This document shows, piece by piece, positions 23,796 through 30,784 of a DNA stretch of 64,000 bases; position 1 is the stretch's first letter, and every line of letters starts with the position of its first letter. Under the pieces are notes generated by a model. That model was not told where the DNA came from. It did no database searches and was given only the letters and a program-made list of their open reading frames with translations. Location of the stretch: the NCBI RefSeq assembly GCF_000719265.1, contig NZ_JOFL01000004.1, positions 62,001 through 126,000 of the forward strand, given 5' to 3'. The stretch is from Streptomyces roseoverticillatus. GTDB taxonomy: Bacteria; Actinomycetota; Actinomycetes; Streptomycetales; Streptomycetaceae. The translations under genes and the position numbers were made by a program.

Positions 23796-24767
23796 ATGGC
23801 GGCAACAACATCGAACGCATCGAACAGCAGTGGCGGGACCGGCAGCGGCAAGAACGACAAGGACGCCCCACCGCCACTCCCGGCCCCGCTCGGCGTTCCC
23901 GTTGCCGACTCGCACACCCACCTGGACATGCTCCCCCAGCTACCGCTGGGAGGTGCCCCCACCAGCCACTCCGAGAGTGATGGCGAGGGCGTCGCCGACG
24001 CCCTCGCCAAAGCCGCGTCCGTCGGCGTGACGACGGTCATCCAGGTGGGGTGCGACGTGGCCGGTTCCCGCTGGGCTGCCGAGACGGCCGCCGCGCACGA
24101 GGCCGTCTGGGCCACGGTCGCCCTGCACCCCAACGAGGCGCCCCGCATCGTCCACGGCGACCCCGACGGCTGGTCGCGCCAGGGCACCCGCCCCGCGGGC
24201 GGCCGGGAGGCCCTCGACGCCGCGCTCGCCGAGATCGACCACCTGGCCGCGCTCCCGCAGGTCAAGGGCATCGGCGAGACCGGCCTGGACTTCTTCCGCA
24301 CCGGCCCGGAGGGCATGGAGGCCCAGGAGTACTCCTTCCGCCGCCACATCGACATCGCCAAGCGCCACGGCAAGGCCCTGGTCATCCACGACCGCGAGGC
24401 CCACGCCGACGTCCTGCGCGTCCTGGACGAGGAGGGCGCGCCGGACGCGGTCGTCTTCCACTGCTACTCCGGCGACGCCGAAATGGCGAAGGTCTGCGCC
24501 GACAACGGCTACTACATGTCGTTCGCCGGAAACGTCACCTTCAAGAACGCCCAGCCGCTGCGCGACGCCCTCGCCGTCGCCCCCCTCGACCTGATCCTCG
24601 TCGAGACCGACGCGCCCTTCCTGACCCCCGCTCCCTATCGCGGACGGCCCAACGCGCCGTACCTCATTCCGGTCACGTTGCGCGCCATGGCGGGCTACAA
24701 GGAAATCAGCGAGGACGCGCTCGCCGCGGCCGTCGCGGCGAACACGGCGCGGGCTTTCGGCTACTGA
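23796..24767 (+). CDS. tatD: TatD-family metal-dependent DNase
   Basis: 323 residues of TIM-barrel hydrolase. Metal ligands are seen in DSHTHLD (His40, His42), the Glu in GETGLDFFR, the His in VFHCYSG and the Asp in VETDAPFLTP. TatD proteins are 3'-5' exonucleases linked to DNA repair and apoptosis-like turnover. The N-terminal 30 residues are a disordered Ser/Thr/Asn-rich extension. Residues about 46-62 (LPQLPLGGAPTSHSESDGEG region) are encoded by a REP-like element at 23931-23961 and sit between the first metal motif and the first helix, where family members have a shorter loop. The next gene on the strand is rpf. Confidence 0.92.
   Translation: MAATTSNASNSSGGTGSGKNDKDAPPPLPAPLGVPVADSHTHLDMLPQLPLGGAPTSHSESDGEGVADALAKAASVGVTTVIQVGCDVAGSRWAAETAAAHEAVWATVALHPNEAPRIVHGDPDGWSRQGTRPAGGREALDAALAEIDHLAALPQVKGIGETGLDFFRTGPEGMEAQEYSFRRHIDIAKRHGKALVIHDREAHADVLRVLDEEGAPDAVVFHCYSGDAEMAKVCADNGYYMSFAGNVTFKNAQPLRDALAVAPLDLILVETDAPFLTPAPYRGRPNAPYLIPVTLRAMAGYKEISEDALAAAVAANTARAFGY
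23931..23961 (+). repeat. REP-like palindromic element, copy 3, inside tatD
   Basis: Identical to the core of copies 1, 2 and 4: CTCCCCCAGC, TACC, GCTGGG, AGGTGCCCCC. It is read in frame as residues 46-55 of TatD (LPQLPLGGAP). The GATCT flank of the other copies is absent on the left. Confidence 0.88.
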
Positions 24768-24876
24768 AATCCGGCCGCCGCGGCGGTCACCGGGGCGGTC
24801 GACGGGGCGGTCGCCGGGGCCGCCGCGCGCCCCCTCCGCGCCCCCGCGCCCCGCGACACCGTGTGATGATCCGACT

Positions 24877-24905
24877 TTGGAGAGTGACTTCCCCTCCGCT
24901 ACAGT
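24877..24905 (+). promoter_or_regulatory. Promoter candidate of the rpf gene
   Basis: TTGGAG (24877-24882) and TACAGT (24900-24905) with 17-base spacing, about 33 bases before the GTG start at 24939 and after the tatD stop. AGGGGAG (from 24926) is the ribosome site. The predicted leader is too short for a riboswitch. Confidence 0.5.
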
Positions 24906-24938
24906 CCCGGGCCGAAGCACGACCCAGGGGAGCGTCAC

Positions 24939-26639
24939 GTGACTCGTCATGCACAGGGCAGCCCCCGCGCCGCACGCAGCGGTGCGGCGGAAGCACCGCC
25001 GTACGACCCGTTTGACCCCTACAACCCGTACGCCGCGCACGACGCGTATGCCGCGCACGACCCGTACGACCCGCACGACCCGTACTTCGCCGGCCGCTAC
25101 GAGGGCCGCCATGAGGGTCGCTACGAGGACAGCCCCTACGACAGCAGTGGCCACGACGGCAGCCACTACGACCTGTACGCCGCCTACGTCGCCCCGGTCG
25201 GGCCCTACCCGATATACGAACCGGTCCCGGCCCCGGCGGGCCCGGGCTCCGCCCCGTACGACCCCTTCCTGCCCGAGCCCCGCGAAGCGGCGGCCGGCCC
25301 CGGGGCACCCGCCCCGTACGAGGCGCCGCACCTGCCGCGCCAGCCGTTCACCAGAGAGGCGTACGCGGCGGGAGAGACCGTCGTCGCGGGAGAGGTCGTC
25401 ACCGAGGACGCGCCGGCCCGAGAGGCCCTCGCGGGCGGTGCCGCCGGTGCCGTCGGCGCTGCTGACACGCCCCCTGCCGCGCCCCGCCCCGCCCCCGGCC
25501 GCCGCCTCGGCGGCCGCGGCCGCAAGCGCCCGGGCGACCGCCCCGACGCCCTGCGGAAGCTGCTCCCGCAGGCCCTCGTCGTCGCCTTCCTGGCCGGCGG
25601 CACGTCCGCGTTCGTCGCCGACGACAAGACCGTCCACCTCACCGTCGACGGCCACGAGCGCGTCCTGCACACCTTCGCCGACGACGTCGACGAGCTCCTC
25701 GCCGACCAGGGCATGGACCTCGGCGAGCACGACGACGTCTCGCCCGGCCACGGCCACGACCTCGCCCGCGGCGACGAGATCACCGTCCGCTACGGCCGCC
25801 CCCTCGCCCTCACCCTCGACGGCGAGCACCACCGCATGTGGACCACCGCCCGCACCGTCGACGGCGCCCTGCGCCAGCTCGGCGTACGCGCCGAAGGCGC
25901 CTACCTGTCCGCCGAACGGTCCGCCCCCATCAGCCGCGACGGCCTCGACCTCGCCGTCCGCACCGAGCGCACCGTCACCTTCATGGCCGACGGCCGCGAG
26001 CGCACCATCCGGACGAACGCCGCCACCGTCCACGAGGCCGTCGAACAAGCCGGCATCTCCCTCCACGGCGAGGACACCACCTCCGTCGACCCCGACAGCT
26101 TCCCCCGCGAAGGCCAGACGATCTCCGTCATGCGGATCACCGGCAGCGAGGAGGTCCGCGAGGAGCCCATCGACTTCACCACCGAGCGCCACGACGACCC
26201 CGACCTCTTCAAGGGCACCGAGGTCGTCTCCCAGCGCGGCGAGAAGGGCGTGGAACGCATCACGTACGCGCTGCGCACGGTCAACGGCGTCAAGCAGAAG
26301 CCGCGCCGCGTCGCGTCCGAGACCGTGCGGGAGCCCCGCACCCAGATCGTCCGCGTCGGCACCAAGGCCCGTCCCGTCTCCGTCCAGAGCGTCGGCGGCG
26401 ACGGCCTGAACTGGGACGGGCTCGCCCAGTGCGAGGCCGGCGGCCGCCCCGACGCCGTCGACCCGTCCGGCACGTACGGCGGCCTCTACCAGTTCGACGT
26501 GCACACCTGGCGGTCCCTGGGAGGCAGCGGCCGGCCGCAGGACGCGCCCGCCTCCGAGCAGACGCTGCGGGCCAAGAAGCTGTACGTCAGCCGGGGGGCG
26601 AGCCCGTGGCCCGTGTGCGGCCGTAAACTTCACGGGTGA
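24939..26639 (+). CDS. Resuscitation-promoting factor, RpfB-like (DUF348 x3, G5, Rpf lytic domain)
   Basis: 566 residues. Residues 1-205 are a disordered cytoplasmic extension rich in Tyr/Asp/His/Pro (repeats such as [10 protein letters not shown] at 41-50), much longer than in usual RpfB proteins. A membrane anchor spans 207-226, three DUF348 repeats about 230-398, a G5 domain about 405-475, and the Rpf transglycosylase domain 488-564 with catalytic Glu499 (CEAGG) and the Cys498/Cys560 pair. It cleaves peptidoglycan outside the cell to help spores or dormant cells resume growth. The start is GTG at 24939. The stop overlaps the rsmA start by four bases (GTGA), so translation is coupled. Confidence 0.92.
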   Translation: MTRHAQGSPRAARSGAAEAPPYDPFDPYNPYAAHDAYAAHDPYDPHDPYFAGRYEGRHEGRYEDSPYDSSGHDGSHYDLYAAYVAPVGPYPIYEPVPAPAGPGSAPYDPFLPEPREAAAGPGAPAPYEAPHLPRQPFTREAYAAGETVVAGEVVTEDAPAREALAGGAAGAVGAADTPPAAPRPAPGRRLGGRGRKRPGDRPDALRKLLPQALVVAFLAGGTSAFVADDKTVHLTVDGHERVLHTFADDVDELLADQGMDLGEHDDVSPGHGHDLARGDEITVRYGRPLALTLDGEHHRMWTTARTVDGALRQLGVRAEGAYLSAERSAPISRDGLDLAVRTERTVTFMADGRERTIRTNAATVHEAVEQAGISLHGEDTTSVDPDSFPREGQTISVMRITGSEEVREEPIDFTTERHDDPDLFKGTEVVSQRGEKGVERITYALRTVNGVKQKPRRVASETVREPRTQIVRVGTKARPVSVQSVGGDGLNWDGLAQCEAGGRPDAVDPSGTYGGLYQFDVHTWRSLGGSGRPQDAPASEQTLRAKKLYVSRGASPWPVCGRKLHG

Positions 26640-27514
26640 GCTCCAGCCCCAGTACAGACGAGTCCGGCGCGCTGCTCGGCCCTGCCGACATCCGCGAGCT
26701 GGCCGCAGCCCTCGGCGTACGGCCGACGAAGCAGCGCGGCCAGAACTTCGTGATCGACGCGAATACGGTCCGGCGCATCGTCCGCACCGCCGGCGTCCGG
26801 CCCGACGACGTCGTCGTCGAGGTCGGCCCCGGCCTGGGGTCGCTGACCCTCGCCCTGCTGGAGGCCGCCGACCGGGTCGTCGCCGTCGAGATCGACGACG
26901 TGCTCGCGGCGGCCCTGCCGTCCACCATCGCGGCGCGCATGCCGGAGCGGGCGGATCGTTTCGCTCTCGTCCACAGCGACGCCATGCACGTCCAGGAGCT
27001 GCCGGGGCCGGGCCCCACCGCTCTTGTGGCCAACCTGCCGTACAACGTCGCCGTGCCGGTGCTGCTGCACATGCTCGATCGCTTCCCGAGCATCGAGCGC
27101 ACGCTGGTCATGGTCCAGGCCGAGGTCGCCGACCGGCTCGCCGCCCGTCCCGGCAACAAGGTCTACGGCGTGCCGTCGGTCAAGGCCAACTGGTACGCGG
27201 AGGTCAAGCGGGCCGGGGCGATCGGGCGGAACGTCTTCTGGCCCGCGCCGAATGTCGACTCGGGTCTCGTGTCGCTCGTGCGACGGGACAAGCCGATCGA
27301 GACGACGGCGACGAAGGACGAGGTGTTCGCGGTCGTGGACGCGGCGTTCGCCCAGCGGCGGAAGACGCTGCGGGCGGCGCTGGCCGGCTGGGCCGGGTCC
27401 GCTGCGGCGGCGGAGGCGGCGCTGGTGGCTGCGGGTGTCTCGCCGCAGGCGCGGGGCGAGGCGCTGACGGTGTACGAGTTCGCGGCGATCGCGGAGAACA
27501 AGCCGGCGGTGTAG
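26636..27514 (+). CDS. rsmA: 16S rRNA (adenine1518/1519-N6)-dimethyltransferase RsmA/KsgA
   Basis: 292 residues. The SAM-binding motif [18 protein letters not shown], the acidic VAVEIDDVL, and the catalytic NLPYN are in the order of the KsgA family. N-terminal [20 protein letters not shown] is the usual family opening. It dimethylates two adenines in helix 45 of 16S rRNA late in 30S assembly; loss gives kasugamycin resistance. GTG at 26636 overlaps the rpf stop. ispE follows on the same strand, separated by almost 400 bases with a large inverted repeat. Confidence 0.95.
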   Translation: MSSSPSTDESGALLGPADIRELAAALGVRPTKQRGQNFVIDANTVRRIVRTAGVRPDDVVVEVGPGLGSLTLALLEAADRVVAVEIDDVLAAALPSTIAARMPERADRFALVHSDAMHVQELPGPGPTALVANLPYNVAVPVLLHMLDRFPSIERTLVMVQAEVADRLAARPGNKVYGVPSVKANWYAEVKRAGAIGRNVFWPAPNVDSGLVSLVRRDKPIETTATKDEVFAVVDAAFAQRRKTLRAALAGWAGSAAAAEAALVAAGVSPQARGEALTVYEFAAIAENKPAV

Positions 27515-27907
27515 CGGCGCTGGCGGGGCGGGTGCGTTTGCGGGTGCGGGGCCTGTTCGGGTGCGGGTCCGCCTGGGTGCCGGTGGTGGGGGCTCCGGGG
27601 TGGGGGTCCGGGGCCGTATATTTACGGGCCCGTTGCCGCAGATGTCGAGGGTGCCCCGGTATTGGGCCCACAAATACACGTCAGTGCCCCGGACCCCCAC
27701 CCCTGCGCCCCCACCACCTCCCGCCGTCTTCCGGCTGACGCGCGCACGTGCCCCGTACGATCTTGCGGCGGCGGGCAGTGTGGCCTACAGGCGCGTCAGG
27801 GGAAGCCGAAACCCGCGCCTCGGGGACATGGCCGACTCCGATCTCGCTGAGGCTCGGCCGTACGATCGGGGTGGCCGCTATCACCCGCACCCCGAGGAGC
27901 CCGCTCC
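27515..27907. other. rsmA-ispE intergenic region
   Basis: About 390 bases with no convincing gene. Apart from the inverted repeat at 27582-27718 it holds two CCGTACGATC direct repeats (about 27751 and 27858), each close to a promoter-like position for ispE. A GCCGAAACCCGCGCCTCGGG stretch lies between them. Confidence 0.5.
27582..27718. repeat. Large inverted repeat, arms of about 50 bases, after rsmA
   Basis: The left arm at 27582-27631 begins GGTGGTGGGGGC, then GGGGTGGGGGTCCGGGGC and CGTATATTTACGGGCCC. The right arm at 27663-27718 carries the reverse complement with the inner block CGTGTATTTGTGGGCCC. Pairing is perfect over 18 bases in the middle and about 85-90 percent elsewhere, around a 30-base loop (CCGCAGATGTCGAGGGTG within). 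It starts 68 bases after the rsmA stop. AT-rich islands inside both arms are conserved between the arms. Candidate roles are terminator, structured RNA or MITE-like element. Confidence 0.8.
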
Positions 27908-28807
27908 GTGTCCGTGACCGTTCGTGTCCCCGCCAAGGTCAACGTCCAGCTCGCGGTCGGCCCGCTGCGGCCCGACGGTTTCCATGACCTGGCCAACGTC
28001 TTCCTGGCGGTCGGTCTGTACGACGTGGTCACGGTGACCCCGGCGGATGAGCTGCGGGTCACTTGTTCGGGTCCGGACGCGGACAAGGTTCCGCTGGATG
28101 CCTCGAACCTGGCTGCCCGGGCGGCGCTGGCGCTGGCCGCGCGGCACGGGCGCGAAGCGAACGTCCACATCCACATCGAGAAGGACATCCCCGTCGCGGG
28201 CGGCATGGCGGGCGGCAGCGCGGACGGCGCGGCGGCGCTGGTCGCGTGCGACGAGCTGTGGGGCACGGGCGCCTCGCGCGAAGACCTGCTGGAGATCTGC
28301 GCCGAGCTGGGCAGCGACGTGCCGTTCAGCCTGGTGGGCGGGACGGCGCTGGGCCGGGGGAGGGGCGAGCTTCTGACCCCGGTCGAGACAGGGGGCTCCT
28401 TCCACTGGGTGTTCGCGGTGGCGGACGGCGGGCTGTCGACCCCGGCGGTGTACGGGGAGTGCGACCGCCTGCGGGGCGATTCCTTTGTGCCGGCTCCGGA
28501 CCCTTCGCCTGAGCTGCTCGACGCCCTCCGGGCGGGCGACGCGGTCGCGCTGGCGGGCGCCGTGAGCAACGACCTGCAGGCGGCGGCGGTCTCGCTGCGG
28601 CCGTCACTGGCGGAGACGCTGACGGCGGGTACGGAGGCGGGCGCACTGGCCGCGATGGTCTCGGGCTCCGGCCCGACGACGGCGTTCCTTGTCGGCGACG
28701 AGGCGGAGGCCGAGAAGGTCGCGGAGGCGCTGCGCGCGTCCGGTACGTGCCGGGCGGTACGGGTGGCTGCGGGGCCGGTGCCCGGGGCGACGATCACTGT
28801 CGGTTAG
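27908..28807 (+). CDS. ispE: 4-diphosphocytidyl-2-C-methyl-D-erythritol kinase IspE
   Basis: 299 residues of the GHMP kinase superfamily. The ATP-binding loop is DIPVAGGMAGGSADGAAALV (about residues 95-114); the N-terminal VPAKVNVQLAVGPLRPDGFH is the substrate motif with the catalytic Lys, and VSGSGPTTAFLVGD is GHMP motif 3. It phosphorylates CDP-methylerythritol, the fourth step of the non-mevalonate isoprenoid pathway. The start is GTG at 27908 after CCGAGGAGCC. Its place next to rsmA and an ABC-F gene is the usual actinobacterial arrangement, here interrupted by the XRE/DUF397 module and a permease. Confidence 0.95.
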   Translation: MSVTVRVPAKVNVQLAVGPLRPDGFHDLANVFLAVGLYDVVTVTPADELRVTCSGPDADKVPLDASNLAARAALALAARHGREANVHIHIEKDIPVAGGMAGGSADGAAALVACDELWGTGASREDLLEICAELGSDVPFSLVGGTALGRGRGELLTPVETGGSFHWVFAVADGGLSTPAVYGECDRLRGDSFVPAPDPSPELLDALRAGDAVALAGAVSNDLQAAAVSLRPSLAETLTAGTEAGALAAMVSGSGPTTAFLVGDEAEAEKVAEALRASGTCRAVRVAAGPVPGATITVG

Positions 28808-28855
28808 GCTCTGCGATTCCGCGCCCGAGGGGGCGCCCGAATCGGGGGTTTCACC

Positions 28856-29311
28856 ATGGCGACTCCACCGCCGCCCTATCAGCAGCAGAACCCGTACCAG
28901 GGGCAGAACCCGTACGGCCAGGGGCAGAGCCCGTATCAGGGACAGAACCCGTACGGCTACGTCGCGCCGGGCCATGCGCCTGCGCCCGGCCCGATGCCTG
29001 CGGGGCTCACGTGCCGCATGTGCGGTGGGTTCCCGGCCGTTGAGGCGACGATTCGGCAGCACCGGGGCGTCCTCGTTTGGATGACCTTCATGCACTTGAA
29101 GGGGCCGTTCTGCCGGAACTGCGGCCTCGCGGTCGAGCGTGAGATGACGGGCAAGACGCTGTGGCAGGGCTGGTGGAGCCCGGTGTCGCTGGTTCTCTTC
29201 ACGCCGCTCACGCTGATCTGGAACATGACGGTGCGGTCGAAGCTGAACAAGCTGCCCCCGCCGACGCCGGGACAGGTGCCCAACCAGGGCTCTGGCCAGC
29301 AGTGGCTGTAA
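28856..29311 (+). CDS. Small membrane protein with zinc-ribbon cysteines
   Basis: 151 residues. The N-terminal 50 are Gln/Asn/Tyr/Pro-rich repeats (NPYQGQ, NPYGQG). CRMCG near residue 55 and CRNCG near residue 85 flank VLVWMTFMHLKGPF, giving a zinc-ribbon-like fold. One membrane segment follows in WWSPVSLVLFTPLTLIWNMT. This is a recurring Streptomyces family, in which the motif FCRNCGLA...REMTGKTLWQGWWS is strongly kept, but its function is unknown. The start is ATG at 28856, 48 bases after the ispE stop. It is probably not an enzyme. Confidence 0.8.
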   Translation: MATPPPPYQQQNPYQGQNPYGQGQSPYQGQNPYGYVAPGHAPAPGPMPAGLTCRMCGGFPAVEATIRQHRGVLVWMTFMHLKGPFCRNCGLAVEREMTGKTLWQGWWSPVSLVLFTPLTLIWNMTVRSKLNKLPPPTPGQVPNQGSGQQWL

Positions 29312-29425
29312 GTTCCCCCGTTCACCCGTTCGGGGAGTAGTTCTTCGAGTCCGGCGTGTTCGCGCCTTGCCCGCCTTAGCGTCCGTTGCTACCGACGGAG
29401 GTAGGCAGAAGGGCGGGGATGCCGG

Positions 29426-30235
29426 ATGGAAGCACGACCCGATGCGCCGATGGCCTGGCGGCTGTGCGGAAACCAGATCAAGCTGTGGCGCCAGGCCGCG
29501 GGCGTCAGCCGTGAGGAGCTGGCGGCGGAGGCGGGGTACGGGGTGGAGGCCGTCCGGTCCATGGAAATGGGCCGACGGAGGCCGAGTCAGCACCTCCTGC
29601 AGGTGGCGGACAGCATGTTCGGCGCGGGCGGGAAGCTGGAGTCGGCGCACCAGTACTTGGAGCCGGACAAGTACATCACCCGAGCGCGTGAGTACATGGC
29701 CATCGAGGCCGAAGCGGTAGCCCACCACTGGTACGACGTGTTGCTCATCCCCGGACTGCTGCAGACCGAGGACTATGCGCGTGTGCTCATGGCCAGCCAC
29801 TGCCCGCCGGTGGATGACGAGACCGTCGAGGCGCGGGTAACGGGGCGGATGGAACGCCAGGAGCTGCTGAAGAAGACGACGACACTGTTCAGCTTTGTCA
29901 TCCACGAGGCTGCCCTGAGAGGCATGGTCGGCGGCCCCGATGTGATGAAGGGGCAGCTCAACCACCTCTTGGAAGTGGGCCAGTTGCGCAACGTTTCCAT
30001 CCAAGTGCTGCCCATGGGGCAGGGCGCCGGTCCCGCGATCAGCGGCCCGTTCTCGCTGTTGGAGACGGCTGATCACAGGACCTACGGCTATCAAGAGGCA
30101 CAGGGGGCCAGCATGCTGTACACGGATCTGGAAAGGGTTGGCGATCTCATCAAGCGCCACTCCATGATCCGCATGCACGCGCTCGACGCCGAGGAGTCGG
30201 CCCGACTGATCAGAAGGGTGGCAGGAGAGCTGTGA
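29426..30235 (+). CDS. XRE-family regulator with DUF5753 domain (WhiJ-like)
   Basis: 269 residues. An N-terminal helix-turn-helix (GNQIKLWRQAAGVSREELAA, then GYGVEAVRSMEMGRRRPS) covers about 10-60. A DUF5753 domain follows with WYDVLLIPGLLQTEDYARVL and the late SFVIHEAALRGMVGGPDVMK and ISIQVLPMGQ-type motifs. Such proteins pair with small DUF397 proteins in Streptomyces and control development and antibiotic production; some pairs behave like toxin-antitoxin systems. The start is ATG at 29426, preceded by GGGCGGGGATG. Its end overlaps the DUF397 gene (GTGA). Base composition here is visibly less GC-rich than in the flanking core genes. Confidence 0.92.
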   Translation: MEARPDAPMAWRLCGNQIKLWRQAAGVSREELAAEAGYGVEAVRSMEMGRRRPSQHLLQVADSMFGAGGKLESAHQYLEPDKYITRAREYMAIEAEAVAHHWYDVLLIPGLLQTEDYARVLMASHCPPVDDETVEARVTGRMERQELLKKTTTLFSFVIHEAALRGMVGGPDVMKGQLNHLLEVGQLRNVSIQVLPMGQGAGPAISGPFSLLETADHRTYGYQEAQGASMLYTDLERVGDLIKRHSMIRMHALDAEESARLIRRVAGEL

Positions 30236-30408
30236 GCGGGGAGTGGCGTAAGTCGAGCTACAGCCAGGGTGAGGGCGACCAGTGCGTTGAAGTCGCGCGC
30301 CTCCCCCAAGCCATACGAATACGCGACTCCAAACGCAAAGACGGCCCCCACCTCGCCATAGCTCCCAGCACCTGGTCGGCCTTCGTCGCCCACATGCTGG
30401 GTGGCTGA
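30232..30408 (+). CDS. DUF397-family small protein, partner of the XRE gene
   Basis: 58 residues: VSGEWRKSSYSQGEGDQCVE followed by VRDSK-like IRIRDSKRKDGPHLAIAPST and WSAFVAHMLGG. These are the diagnostic DUF397 motifs (W-KSSYS, C-EV-, RDSK-P-GP-L). The GTG start overlaps the stop of the XRE gene by four bases. The stop lies 13 bases before the ATG of the next gene, at 30422. DUF397 proteins bind or are neutralised by the neighbouring XRE protein; the biochemical activity is unknown. Confidence 0.92.
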   Translation: MSGEWRKSSYSQGEGDQCVEVARLPQAIRIRDSKRKDGPHLAIAPSTWSAFVAHMLGG

Positions 30409-30421
30409 ACAGGAGCATGAG

Positions 30422-30700
30422 ATGCTGGCAGACATGCGCTACGCCATCCGCTACAGCGAAGAAGCCGCGGCCAAGCGCGACAGCCTCGATGCTGTGCGGC
30501 GCAAGAGCTTCGACCGCGCCATCGACGTTCTCGCCGAGCACCCTGAGCACGAGAAGTCGCTGGCCATGGGTGAGAACGTTCGGCACATCCGGCTGACCAA
30601 CGACATCCTCGCTGAGTACGCGATCTTCAATCAGTTCGTGATGATCCTCGTCCTGAACATCTTCGACCGGCAGGATGTCCTCGTAGCCGACGAGGACTGA
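30422..30700 (+). CDS. Small RelE/ParE-like protein, third gene of the XRE/DUF397 module
   Basis: 92 residues. The order is typical of the RelE/ParE fold: an N-terminal strand (RYAIRYSEEA), two helices (RDSLDAVRRKSFDRAIDVLA, then EHPEH), a strand pair with NVRHIRLTNDILAEYAIF, and FVMILVLNIFDRQDVLV. No experimental toxin residue can be named. I chose ATG at 30422 because AGGAG is seven bases upstream; an in-frame GTG at 30401 overlaps the DUF397 gene. It is followed by a strong terminator, so the three genes form one unit. Toxin activity is inference from fold and context. Confidence 0.7.
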   Translation: MLADMRYAIRYSEEAAAKRDSLDAVRRKSFDRAIDVLAEHPEHEKSLAMGENVRHIRLTNDILAEYAIFNQFVMILVLNIFDRQDVLVADED

Positions 30701-30711
30701 TCACCTGGTGA

Positions 30712-30733
30712 GGGGTGGGGCTACCCCCACCCC
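30712..30733 (+). terminator. Terminator hairpin of the XRE/DUF397/RelE-like operon
   Basis: GGGGTGGGG-CTAC-CCCCACCCC, with perfect 9-base arms, 11 bases after the stop of the third gene and about 50 bases before the permease gene. Confidence 0.7.
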
Positions 30734-30784
30734 CAAAGGACCCGCTGTTCCCATGGGGCGGGACACCCCGCGTCCCTAGCGTGA

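Noticed and set aside
24768..24938. c-di-AMP (ydaO-type) riboswitch before the rpf gene
   Set aside because: The predicted leader is about 30 bases; the GC-rich stretch upstream has simple GGGCGGTCG repeats but no ydaO-like core.
27582..27718. Insertion sequence with terminal inverted repeats
   Set aside because: Only 30 bases lie between the arms, no transposase, and no obvious target duplication.
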